Shown here in pieces: positions 15,004 to 22,600 of a stretch of 34,970 nucleotides of DNA. The notes under the pieces were generated by a model. The model ran no database searches. It was not told where the DNA came from and was given only the letters and a program-made list of their open reading frames with translations. A program made the translations under genes and the position numbers. Origin of the DNA: Chloroflexota bacterium (GTDB lineage Bacteria > Chloroflexota > Dehalococcoidia > GIF9 > UBA5629); the NCBI GenBank assembly GCA_026389695.1, contig JAPLHI010000037.1, forward strand, positions 1-34,970, written 5' to 3'. Every line of letters begins with the position of its first letter. Position 1 is the first letter of the stretch.

Positions 15004-16008
15004 TTATGCATTTTTCCCGGGGATTACCTTAAACAGAGCACTGCTAAATGACGTAAGTACCTCAGAGTCGTATCTCTCTATATGGCCTTCATCGCAGAGG
15101 AGAGCAAGCTTCGGGTCAATGGGTATCTTGGCCAGCAAAGGTGCACCTGCCGCCCTGGACATTTCATCACCGCGGCTCTTGCCAAAGATCTCGATCTTTT
15201 TTTGAAGTTCCGGGACATACAAGTAGCTCATATTCTCTACTACACCGAGGATGGTTTTATCCATTTGTTGCGCCATTTTTACCGCTTTTTTTACGATCAT
15301 CGTGGTTAGATCCTGGGGCGTGAAGACAATTATTGCACCGTTGATCGGCAGTACCTGCAGCGCAGTCAGAGGCGCGTCTGCTGTTCCGGGTGGTAGGTCA
15401 ACCAGCAGGTAATCGAGCTTTCCCCAGAGCACATCTTCCCAGAACTGTGTGATAGCCTTTCCTATCATCGGACCCCTCCAGATAACAGCCTCGTCCTCGC
15501 TGGGAAGGAAAAGGTTGATGGAAATGATTTCGATGCCGTTGGCCGACAGTACGGGCAAAATTCCGCTTTCGGTGCCCTGCGGATGGGTATTCATTCCGAA
15601 CATCTTGGGGATGCTGGGACCTGTGATGTCTGCATCGAGAATCCCTACGTCATATCCCTGCCTGCACAGAGCGATAGCCGTGAGGCTGGTTACCAGAGAT
15701 TTACCCACTCCTCCCTTGCCGCTCATTATTGCGATGACGTTTTTAACGCTGTTAAGCTCAAGAGGCCTTTTTTCGATGAACTCCACCTCTATCTCGACAG
15801 CTTTGTCCAGCTTCTTTAGTAGTTCAAATATTTTTTCTTTTATCCAGTTCCGGGCGTCCTCATTGAGAGCCGTGGAAGCCAGGGTAAGCTTAAGTTTAGT
15901 ATCAGCTAATACTATATCCTGCACCAGGTTCATACGTACGATACTGTTTGTAATGCCTGGTACAAGGACGTCATTTAAGGCTTCAATTATTTTTTCTCTG
16001 GTCAGCAA
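15004..16008 (-). CDS. mrp: Mrp/NBP35-family P-loop ATPase lacking the CxxC
   Basis: 334 residues. About 1-80 is a MIP18/DUF59-like domain. The ParA/MinD-like ATPase has the deviant Walker A SGKGGVGKS (96-104), DADITGPSIPKMFG, WRGPMIGKAI and DYLLVDLPPGTADAPL. Mrp/ApbC proteins carry and pass on Fe-S clusters bound by a CxxC after VENMS. Here the segment reads VENMSYLYVPELQKKIEIFG, the same length but with V265 and L268 in the Cys positions, so the bridging cluster site is absent. Start is TTG 16006-16008 with a strong SD (GGAGGT). It forms an operon with the NifU-like gene, whose first cysteine is also missing. Confidence 0.93.
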   Translation of the reverse strand: MLTREKIIEALNDVLVPGITNSIVRMNLVQDIVLADTKLKLTLASTALNEDARNWIKEKIFELLKKLDKAVEIEVEFIEKRPLELNSVKNVIAIMSGKGGVGKSLVTSLTAIALCRQGYDVGILDADITGPSIPKMFGMNTHPQGTESGILPVLSANGIEIISINLFLPSEDEAVIWRGPMIGKAITQFWEDVLWGKLDYLLVDLPPGTADAPLTALQVLPINGAIIVFTPQDLTTMIVKKAVKMAQQMDKTILGVVENMSYLYVPELQKKIEIFGKSRGDEMSRAAGAPLLAKIPIDPKLALLCDEGHIERYDSEVLTSFSSALFKVIPGKNA

Positions 16009-16131
16009 AAGTTACCTCCGGATGAAAGTGATATGGTTTCTATAAATGATACTCTGAAAGTAAAAAGGAGCGTAATCTCGCGAGCTGGCGAAGGCTCAAA
16101 TAAATATAGCCCGGGCAATAGCTGGATTAAT

Positions 16132-16371
16132 TTATTTCGACTTGGATGCTTTTTGATTCAGCTCCTCAGAATTAAGCCTGATTATCATAGTATCGCCCGT
16201 GGCGACGATATCATCCAGTTTAATTTTATATTTTTTACCTATCCCTGCGCCGATAATAATGTTCTTGATTTTTCCTGAAAACAAATCAATATCTATATCT
16301 GAAACTTTGCCGATTTTATCTCCGTGTGATCCTATGACCTCTTTTCCCAGCAGTTTCTCAACCAGCATCAT
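16132..16371 (-). CDS. PRC-barrel domain protein
   Basis: 79 residues from ATG 16369-16371; the adjacent ATG 16366-16368 is better spaced from the SD AGAGG (16376-16380). The frame is open ten codons further upstream, but that would skip the SD. LLGKEVIGSHGDKIGKVSDIDIDLFSGKIKNIIIG is the typical PRC-barrel pattern (written here as one region, residues about 7-40), then YKIKLDDIVATGDTMIIRL and a Lys/Ser tail. PRC-barrels occur in the RNA-processing protein RimM, in photosynthetic reaction centres and in stand-alone archaeal and bacterial proteins. It is a paralog in style of the gene at 22346. Function is unknown. Confidence 0.8.
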   Translation of the reverse strand: MMLVEKLLGKEVIGSHGDKIGKVSDIDIDLFSGKIKNIIIGAGIGKKYKIKLDDIVATGDTMIIRLNSEELNQKASKSK

Positions 16372-16414
16372 TCCACCTCTAAAATATTGAAATATGAGCA
16401 ACAGTTATTACATT

Positions 16415-16442
16415 ATTATACAATTAACGGGCGACTTATCAA
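16415..16442 (-). promoter_or_regulatory. Promoter of the PRC-barrel gene
   Basis: On the minus strand, TTGATA (16437-16442) and TATAAT (16415-16420) are separated by 16 bases. The leader to the start codon is about 40 bases and holds the AGAGG SD. It faces away from holA. Confidence 0.6.
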
Positions 16443-16479
16443 GGATGGCTTGAACATTTAAAGTATATTAGAGGATGTC

Positions 16480-17217
16480 ATGTTTTACATAATTGTTGGC
16501 GATGACAATTTTAGTTGCTATCAGGCATTACAGGATATAAAGAGGGGATTGGGAAACACGGAGATGTTGTCTGTAAATACAGCAGTACTCGATGGCAGAA
16601 AGCTTACTTTCAGGGAATTGACAGAAATATGCGCTGCGGTTCCTTTCATGCTGCCTAACAGGCTGGTGATAGTCGAAGGATTGCTGAAACGCTTTCAATC
16701 CGGAGAAAAGCAAACGAGAGTCAGCGAAGGCAGTGCGGGTGAAGGTAATAACCAACTTAAAGATTGGCATGATCTCGCGGCCTATATAAAGAGGATGCCG
16801 CCCACAACCGTGCTTGTGATTTTTGATTCTGACCTGGATAGTAAAGGCCATAACGCCATTTTTAAGAGTCTTTCTCTTCTGGCGGACAAAGTATTTCAAC
16901 TCAATGAATTAAAGGGAAAAGAATTGCAGACATGGATAAAAGGGTACACAGCGGAGAGAGGTGGGAGAATTGAGAGCCCGGCAGTAGCGCTCCTTATCGA
17001 GTTTATCGGCGGGGATTTATGGGCGTTAAGCGGAGAGATAGAAAAATTAGCTACATTTTGTGGCGATAGAGAGATAACTGAGAGCGATGTTAGGGAAATA
17101 TCAAGTATTTCGCGCGAGGAGAATATTTTTGCGCTTGTTGATGCCGTTCTCGAGGGCAAAATAAAAGAAGCTCAGTTGATGCTGCACAGGATGCTCAAGT
17201 ACGGGGCTGTGAATTAG
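16480..17217 (+). CDS. holA: DNA polymerase III delta subunit, C-terminally short
   Basis: 245 residues, against about 320-345 for HolA. The delta subunit opens the sliding clamp in the clamp loader. FYIIVGDDNFSCYQALQDI (2-20) is the start of domain I, VPFMLPNRLVIVEG the beta-binding region, TVLVIFDSDLD the next strand, and LLIEFIGGDLWALSGEIEKLATF with EENIFALVDAVLEGKIKEAQ the end of domain II and the first helix of domain III. The protein then stops at KYGAVN. The rest of domain III, which forms the collar that holds the loader together, is missing. The +2 frame goes on for only about 16 codons and does not restore it. SD AGAGG precedes ATG. It may be a frameshift, a deletion or a pseudogene. 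Confidence 0.8.
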   Translation: MFYIIVGDDNFSCYQALQDIKRGLGNTEMLSVNTAVLDGRKLTFRELTEICAAVPFMLPNRLVIVEGLLKRFQSGEKQTRVSEGSAGEGNNQLKDWHDLAAYIKRMPPTTVLVIFDSDLDSKGHNAIFKSLSLLADKVFQLNELKGKELQTWIKGYTAERGGRIESPAVALLIEFIGGDLWALSGEIEKLATFCGDREITESDVREISSISREENIFALVDAVLEGKIKEAQLMLHRMLKYGAVN

Positions 17218-17255
17218 CCTTGAATTTGCTGGTTACAGAATTATGCAGAGCTTAA

Positions 17256-17284
17256 TCGACAAATAAAGTTTATTTGGATAAAAT
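17256..17284 (+). promoter_or_regulatory. Promoter of the glycogen cluster with 17-base palindrome
   Basis: TCGACA (17256-17261) and TAAAAT (17279-17284) are separated by 17 bases; each differs from consensus at one position. CAAATAAAGTTTATTTG (17260-17276) is a perfect palindrome (8+1+8) in the spacer and over the end of the -35. It is a good operator candidate. As a hairpin it would have a 3-base loop but no T run after it, so a terminator is less likely. Confidence 0.6.
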
Positions 17285-17314
17285 TTGGGTTGAAGCCAGG
17301 TGGAAATTTCGGAT

Positions 17315-18595
17315 ATGAAGAGGGTTTTAGCTGTAATTCTGGCAGGGGGTGCTAGTGAACGCCTCAGTATTTTGGCTGCCGAGCGTGCTAAGCCCGCCGT
17401 ACCATTCGGTGGTAAATACCGCATCATAGATTTTACACTGAGTAACTGCGCTAATTCCGGCATATATAATGTTGCTGTTCTAACTCAATTCAATCCGCGG
17501 TCGCTGGCCCAGCATGTCGGTGTAGGCAGACCATGGGATATGGACAAGGCTCAGGGTGGGGTGGTTATACTGCAGCCATTTCTCAGCCGTTCAGCAAGGG
17601 ACTGGTATAAGGGTACTGCCGATGCCGTATATCAGAATATATACTATATAATCGACCAACGTGTGGACGAAATACTCGTACTTTCCGCAGATCATATTTA
17701 TAACATGCGATACGATCAACTGTTAACCGCACATAGAAACAGGCATGCCGATGTTACGGTCGCGGTTTATGAAGTAGCCCAGGAAGAAACTTCACGGTTC
17801 GGCATAATCACGGTTGACCATAATGAGCGAATTGTAAATTTTGAAGAAAAGCCCAAAGTCGCCAAAAGCCGGCTCGCTTCTATGGGAATTTATGTATTTA
17901 ATAAAAGTGTGCTTATTGATGCACTTGAGGAGATGGCGCGCAAGCAGGAAGGTTTTGATTTCGGCCATAATGTGTTACCCGACCTGATAGGCAAATACCA
18001 GGTTTACGGCTATCGCCTCCGTGGATATTGGCGGGATGTCGGAACAATTGAAACCTACTGGCAAACCAATATGGATTTAATAGTTGATTTACCCGAGCTT
18101 AACCTGTATAACCCCGATAATGAGGTACGCACAGTTTTTCAGGGATATCCGCCTGTGAAATTAGGCCCCAAAGCTCAAATCAGCAGAGCACTGGTTTGTA
18201 ACGGGGCCATCATCAACGGTACTGTAATAAACTCAATTATTTCACCTAGAGTTTTTATTGAAGAGGATGCAGAGGTTAAAAATTCCATAATTTTTGAAGA
18301 TACGACCATCGGTCGTGGTTCTTACATAGACAAAAGTATCATAGACAAACAGGTCTGGGTTAGCCGGGGATGCCATATAGGAGAAGGAGATGATTACGCT
18401 CCGAATCAGGAAGAACCGGAGTATCTCAATATCGGTATTACACTCGTAGGCAAGGGCGCCAGGATTCCTTCAGACGTAATTATAGGTAGGAATTGCAAGA
18501 TTGAACCATGGGTGGAAGCCTCGGACTTTTTAACCAAGACGGTCGTAAGTGGAGACACGGTAAAGAGCAAAATCCCGAGGAGATATCCGATATAA
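17315..18595 (+). CDS. glgC: Glucose-1-phosphate adenylyltransferase
   Basis: 426 residues from ATG 17315; an in-frame GTG at 17300 would add five residues. GlgC makes ADP-glucose from glucose-1-phosphate and ATP, the committed step of glycogen synthesis. The N-terminal nucleotidyltransferase domain has RVLAVILAGGASERL, ERAKPAVPFGGKYRIIDFTL, HVGVGRPWDMD, ADHIYNMRYDQLL, and FEEKPKVAKS, followed by RGYWRDVGTIETYW. The C-terminal left-handed beta helix (about 290-426) carries hexapeptide-like repeats such as AEVKNSIIFEDTTIGRGSYI. It is the first gene of the cluster, preceded by its own promoter. Confidence 0.96.
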   Translation: MKRVLAVILAGGASERLSILAAERAKPAVPFGGKYRIIDFTLSNCANSGIYNVAVLTQFNPRSLAQHVGVGRPWDMDKAQGGVVILQPFLSRSARDWYKGTADAVYQNIYYIIDQRVDEILVLSADHIYNMRYDQLLTAHRNRHADVTVAVYEVAQEETSRFGIITVDHNERIVNFEEKPKVAKSRLASMGIYVFNKSVLIDALEEMARKQEGFDFGHNVLPDLIGKYQVYGYRLRGYWRDVGTIETYWQTNMDLIVDLPELNLYNPDNEVRTVFQGYPPVKLGPKAQISRALVCNGAIINGTVINSIISPRVFIEEDAEVKNSIIFEDTTIGRGSYIDKSIIDKQVWVSRGCHIGEGDDYAPNQEEPEYLNIGITLVGKGARIPSDVIIGRNCKIEPWVEASDFLTKTVVSGDTVKSKIPRRYPI

Positions 18596-18603
18596 CGCCG
18601 GGG

Positions 18604-20031
18604 ATGAAAATTCTTTTCGCAGCTGCTGAAATTGCTCCTCTTTCTAAAGTAGGCGGACTGGCCGATGTCACCCGGTCTTTGCCGCAAGAGCTTATAAAAG
18701 CCGGTCATGAAGTGCAAACAGTCATTCCGAAATACGGGTTTATTGACTTCTCCGGTTTTAAAACAGAGCGGGTATTCAGTGATTTTACAGTGCTGGCACT
18801 TGGCAAATATCGCAAAATCACCGTTGAGCAGATCATTGTTGAAGGTATCAAAACGTATCTGGTGAGTGAGGACATTTTTACTAATTCAGCTCTCGTTTAT
18901 GGAGAAAATGAACTTGAGAAATTCTTTGTATTTTGTATAGCGGTGAGCGATATCTTGCCTTTCCTGGGATGGCAGCCCGATATCATACATTGCCATGATT
19001 GGCATACAGCTTTAATTCCACTATTGGTCAGACTTAAGGGATACAACTACAGAACGGTTTTTACTATACATAATATTAAATATCAGGGAAATTTTGATAA
19101 CTATATGTTATATGAATCCGGCCTTGCTGCTTACTGGCATGCGAGACTGCCCGGGAATCAACAGATCCCGTTTAACTTTATGAGTCAGGGCATCCTCTGG
19201 GCAGACGCGGTTAGTACCGTAAGTGAAACTTTTGCCAGGGAAATATTGACGCAAGAGTATGGCTATGGGCAGCAAGATTTACTGAATTTTCGCAAAGAAA
19301 GCCTTTTTGGAATACGCAACGGCCTTGGATACGAAGAATACGATCCTCAGAGCGATAAATTAATTGCGGCGAATTACTCTCCCGATGAAATGGCGGGCAA
19401 GGCAATCAACAAGAGGAAATTACAGCAACTATCGGGATGGCAGGAAGATATCGCCGTGCCGCTGGTCGGCATGGTTACCAGAATAGATGAACAGAAAGGA
19501 CTTGAGATCATTCTGCAGACTGTGCCCGATCTGATCTCAAAACTACCTGTTCAATTTGTCTTCCTGGGGAGAGGTAAAGATTATTACGAAAGTGCATTGA
19601 AGTCGTTGGAAAAAAGATATCCGGGTAACATTAAAACACATATAACATTTGACAACGGGATGGCGCATTTAATTTATGCCGGAAGTGACATATTTTTAAT
19701 GCCGTCGAGCTGGGAGCCATGCGGCCTGAGCCAGTTAATCGCGATGCGTTATGGTACTGTTCCCTTAGCGCGTGCTACAGGCGGCCTGGCTGATACCGTA
19801 CATAATTTAAGCGCAGATCTGGGTAAAGGGACAGGATTTGTTTTTCATGACTACGATGCTCAAGCACTTACCTCTACTCTAAAAAGGGCGCTACACTCTT
19901 TCGATAATAGGAGGGCATGGAGTAAAGTTATCAGACGTATAATGAAGCAGGATTTTACCTGGCATGACCCGGTAATAAAATACGAAATGCTATATAAAAA
20001 AGCGCTGGAGCACACCAGAAATGCCGGCTAA
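18604..20031 (+). CDS. glgA: Glycogen synthase, GT5
   Basis: 475 residues from ATG 18604, 8 bases after glgC. The frame is open back to 18508 inside glgC, but homology starts at MKILFAAAEIAPLSKVGGLADV, whose K-V-G-G-L is the ADP-glucose-binding motif. PDIIHCHDWHTALIPLL and VFTIHNIKYQGNF are in the N-terminal Rossmann half. GMVTRIDEQKGLEIIL, and MPSSWEPCGLSQLIAMRYGTVP with ATGGLADTV, are in the C-terminal half. It extends alpha-1,4-glucan with ADP-glucose, a retaining GT-B enzyme. Its stop overlaps the start of the ROK gene by 11 bases. Confidence 0.96.
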   Translation: MKILFAAAEIAPLSKVGGLADVTRSLPQELIKAGHEVQTVIPKYGFIDFSGFKTERVFSDFTVLALGKYRKITVEQIIVEGIKTYLVSEDIFTNSALVYGENELEKFFVFCIAVSDILPFLGWQPDIIHCHDWHTALIPLLVRLKGYNYRTVFTIHNIKYQGNFDNYMLYESGLAAYWHARLPGNQQIPFNFMSQGILWADAVSTVSETFAREILTQEYGYGQQDLLNFRKESLFGIRNGLGYEEYDPQSDKLIAANYSPDEMAGKAINKRKLQQLSGWQEDIAVPLVGMVTRIDEQKGLEIILQTVPDLISKLPVQFVFLGRGKDYYESALKSLEKRYPGNIKTHITFDNGMAHLIYAGSDIFLMPSSWEPCGLSQLIAMRYGTVPLARATGGLADTVHNLSADLGKGTGFVFHDYDAQALTSTLKRALHSFDNRRAWSKVIRRIMKQDFTWHDPVIKYEMLYKKALEHTRNAG

Positions 20032-20989
20032 TAAAGCTCCGGTTATTGCCATAGATATCGGTGGGACAAAGTTTATTGCTGCCGTAATCGGGCAGGATGG
20101 AGAAATAGTATCTCGTGTATATTGTCAGACACTGGCGGAGGAGGGACCCGCTAAGGTTATCAAGCGGCTTATAGCCTCTGTATCCAATGTCATACGTAAA
20201 GCCCGGAATCAAAATATTAGTAGCATCGCTGTGGCTGTGGCGGGTACAATCGATATCAGGGATGGTTTGGTAGTCGAATCGCCGAATCTACCTCGCTGGC
20301 ACAACGTTAACCTACGAGATATGTTATACAATGAATTTAAGCTACCTGTATACCTGGTAAATGATGCAAACGCAGCCGCTCTGGGAGAATACCGGCTTGG
20401 AAAATATCCGGACGTAAATAACCTGGTTTATCTGACGGTAAGTACAGGTATAGGTGGTGGAATCATTATCAATAGGGAGTTATATGAAGGTAGTAATGGT
20501 TGTGCCGGAGAGATAGGGCATATGATAATTGATACCAATGGGCCGGAATGCAAATGCGGTAAAATAGGATGCCTTGAAGCGCTTGCTTCGGGAACGGCTA
20601 TTGCACGGATGGCAAAAAATTTACTGAAAAACGGGAGGAAAAGCTTGCTTGCGGAGATGGTTGATGGATTTATTGACAATGTCACTGCAGAGACCGTAAC
20701 CAGAGCTGCAAGGAAGGGTGATGTTGTGGCGTGTGAGGTCGTTCATACCGCTGCGCATTATTTAGGAATTGGTTTAGCTAATGTAGTCAATATCTTTAAT
20801 CCGGATGTCGTTGTGATTGGTGGCGGGGTATCGAAAATGGGAGAGATGATATTAAGACCTGCAAGGTTATCTATGAAAAAACATGCCTTCAAACTGCCGT
20901 CTCAGACGGTGCAAGTTACCAGGTCACAGTTGGGAACCGACGCTGGTCTTCTGGGTGCGGCTATTCATGTATCACGGAGACGGAGTTAA
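20021..20989 (+). CDS. ROK-family sugar kinase, probably glucokinase
   Basis: 322 residues. IAIDIGGTKFIAAVI (9-23) is the phosphate-binding segment, VNDANAAALGEY (113-124) carries catalytic Asp115, STGIGGGIIINRELYEG (141-157) follows, and the ROK zinc site is H167, C177, C179, C184 (GHM ... ECKCGKIGCLEALASGTA). The C-terminal VVNIFNPDVVVIGGGVS is also typical. There is no N-terminal HTH, so it is an enzyme, not a NagC-type repressor. In this cluster it most likely phosphorylates glucose freed by the GH57 enzymes. The start lies inside the glgA end, so translation is probably coupled. Sugar specificity is inferred from context. Confidence 0.9.
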   Translation: MPANKAPVIAIDIGGTKFIAAVIGQDGEIVSRVYCQTLAEEGPAKVIKRLIASVSNVIRKARNQNISSIAVAVAGTIDIRDGLVVESPNLPRWHNVNLRDMLYNEFKLPVYLVNDANAAALGEYRLGKYPDVNNLVYLTVSTGIGGGIIINRELYEGSNGCAGEIGHMIIDTNGPECKCGKIGCLEALASGTAIARMAKNLLKNGRKSLLAEMVDGFIDNVTAETVTRAARKGDVVACEVVHTAAHYLGIGLANVVNIFNPDVVVIGGGVSKMGEMILRPARLSMKKHAFKLPSQTVQVTRSQLGTDAGLLGAAIHVSRRRS

Positions 20990-20997
20990 AGAAAAAT

Positions 20998-22299
20998 ATG
21001 ATTTATTGGGCGCCGCTGTTTCATTTTTACCAGCCACCTACACAGACTCCGTCGATTTTAATGAAGGTCAGTAATGAGTCTTACCGTCCTATCCTTGACG
21101 TTTTTGATGAGTTTCCGCACGCCAAAGCTACCTTTAATATAAATGGTGTGCTTACTGAAATGCTCGGGCTTTATGGATATACTGACGTTCTGAGTAGAAT
21201 GGGCAAGCTTGCTCAGAATGGCCAAATTGAATTTACGGGTTCCGGTAAATACCACCCGATTTTACCTTTAATACCCAAAGAGGAAGTTGAGCGGCAAATA
21301 AGGCTGAACTACATCACAAACAGGCAATATCTTGGTGATTCTTACGCACCCAGGGGATTTTTTCCTCCCGAGATGTGTTATTCCAGGGATATTGTAGGTC
21401 CCATTATAGAATCTCGCCATGAGTGGGTGATTGTGAGCGGGATTGCGTGCCCGGTGTCATGGCCGATGGATGTAATTCACGAAATTGACGAGGTGGATGG
21501 TAAAATAGTCGTTTTTTTCCGCGATGATATTCTGAGTAATAAAATCAGTTTCAAAGACTTGGATGGGCATGGTTTTATTGAGCATCTGAAACAGTTGCAC
21601 CAGGGCGAAGGTGACATTTATGTCATTACCGCTATGGATGCTGAAACATTCGGACATCACATTCAGCACTGGGACAAGCTGTTCCTCTCGGAGGTTTATG
21701 AAACGCTGACGCCTGCGGCAGATTCAACAAAAATTATGCGTGAGCAAAAACCGCTGGCTGAACAGCATCGCAAGTTGTTTGAATATGAATCAGCAGGTAA
21801 GCAAAAGGAGATTGAGATCGTCACGATCAGTCGGTTGCTGGACATATTCCCGAGGGGACAAAAAATAAGTCCCAGGCCATCTTCCTGGAGCACTTCTGCT
21901 GATGATATAAAAATGCAAAATTATTATCCTCTTTGGAAAGATAAAAACAACCCGGTACATAATAAGCAATGGGAGCATATGGATCTTACCATGATGGTAT
22001 TGCGCAAAGCTGAGGAAGTCGCTGACAGTTCAGTTAGCCGGGAATTCGCTTCCAGGGCCAGAAATACTCTTGACACTGCTCTGCATAGCTGCCAGTTCTG
22101 GTGGGCAAGCAAGCGGCCTATGTGGAATGCCAATATGATTTATCGTGGATTGGCTATGCAACGTGAGGTCTTGCTTAACGCGTATAAAGCTATCTCGTTG
22201 AGCGGTTGCGATCAGGCAGTCAAGAAAGAATATTATTACAGGGTTGTGGCAGCTCGACATATATTTGAACAGGTAACAGATTACCTTTATATGGATTAA
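20998..22299 (+). CDS. GH57 glycoside hydrolase/transferase, short form
   Basis: 433 residues, (beta/alpha)7 GH57 barrel. Motif 1 is FHFYQPP (8-14), motif 2 is EFTGSGKYHPILPLIP (78-93), motif 3 is FFPPEMCYS (121-129) with likely nucleophile Glu125, and motif 4 is MDAETFGHH (213-221) with likely acid/base Asp214. A helical region with the late motif-5 tryptophans follows (HSCQFWWAS). It lacks the long AmyC/branching-enzyme C-terminus. It acts on alpha-glucan in the cytoplasm (no signal peptide); amylase, transferase or branching activity cannot be separated by eye. SD is weak; it begins 8 bases after the ROK gene. Confidence 0.9.
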   Translation: MIYWAPLFHFYQPPTQTPSILMKVSNESYRPILDVFDEFPHAKATFNINGVLTEMLGLYGYTDVLSRMGKLAQNGQIEFTGSGKYHPILPLIPKEEVERQIRLNYITNRQYLGDSYAPRGFFPPEMCYSRDIVGPIIESRHEWVIVSGIACPVSWPMDVIHEIDEVDGKIVVFFRDDILSNKISFKDLDGHGFIEHLKQLHQGEGDIYVITAMDAETFGHHIQHWDKLFLSEVYETLTPAADSTKIMREQKPLAEQHRKLFEYESAGKQKEIEIVTISRLLDIFPRGQKISPRPSSWSTSADDIKMQNYYPLWKDKNNPVHNKQWEHMDLTMMVLRKAEEVADSSVSREFASRARNTLDTALHSCQFWWASKRPMWNANMIYRGLAMQREVLLNAYKAISLSGCDQAVKKEYYYRVVAARHIFEQVTDYLYMD

Positions 22300-22345
22300 T
22301 AAGTTTGCGCAGATTTTCTGCTTCGGATCAAGGAGGGACCAGGAT

Positions 22346-22567
22346 ATGAAGGTGAAAGAATTATTTGGCAAAGAGATTATCGATGCCAATGCTAAAGTTG
22401 TAGGATATATAAAAGACGTTGTAATAGATGAAAAAAAATGGGTTGTGACAGGTATTGTAGTAAAAGCTGGATTCATCAGGAAACTGACTATTCAAGTGGC
22501 GGATGTTGATAAAGTTGGCGACAAGGTTGTTTTAAAGGCGGCAATTGATAAGATTCAGAAGACATGA
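22346..22567 (+). CDS. PRC-barrel domain protein inside the glycogen cluster
   Basis: 73 residues with a strong SD (AAGGAGGGA) and ATG 22346. KELFGKEIIDANAKVVGYIKDVVID (4-28) and TIQVADVDKVGDKVVLKAAID fit a stand-alone PRC-barrel, similar in layout to the gene at 16132 (both begin with a LFGKE/LLGKE segment). Its place between two GH57 genes in one run of plus-strand genes suggests co-transcription. What it does there is unknown. Confidence 0.78.
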   Translation: MKVKELFGKEIIDANAKVVGYIKDVVIDEKKWVVTGIVVKAGFIRKLTIQVADVDKVGDKVVLKAAIDKIQKT

Positions 22568-22600
22568 GTAGGTCTTGAATTGAATTAAACGGATAGTTCC

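Noticed and set aside
16085..16131. GCCCGGGC palindrome after the PRC-barrel gene as terminator
   Set aside because: The palindrome has no loop and no T run; longer pairing around it is only three bases deep.
17218..17299. Frameshift that would complete holA
   Set aside because: The +2 frame gives only about 16 codons before a stop and does not look like the missing collar helices; the remaining frame closes sooner.
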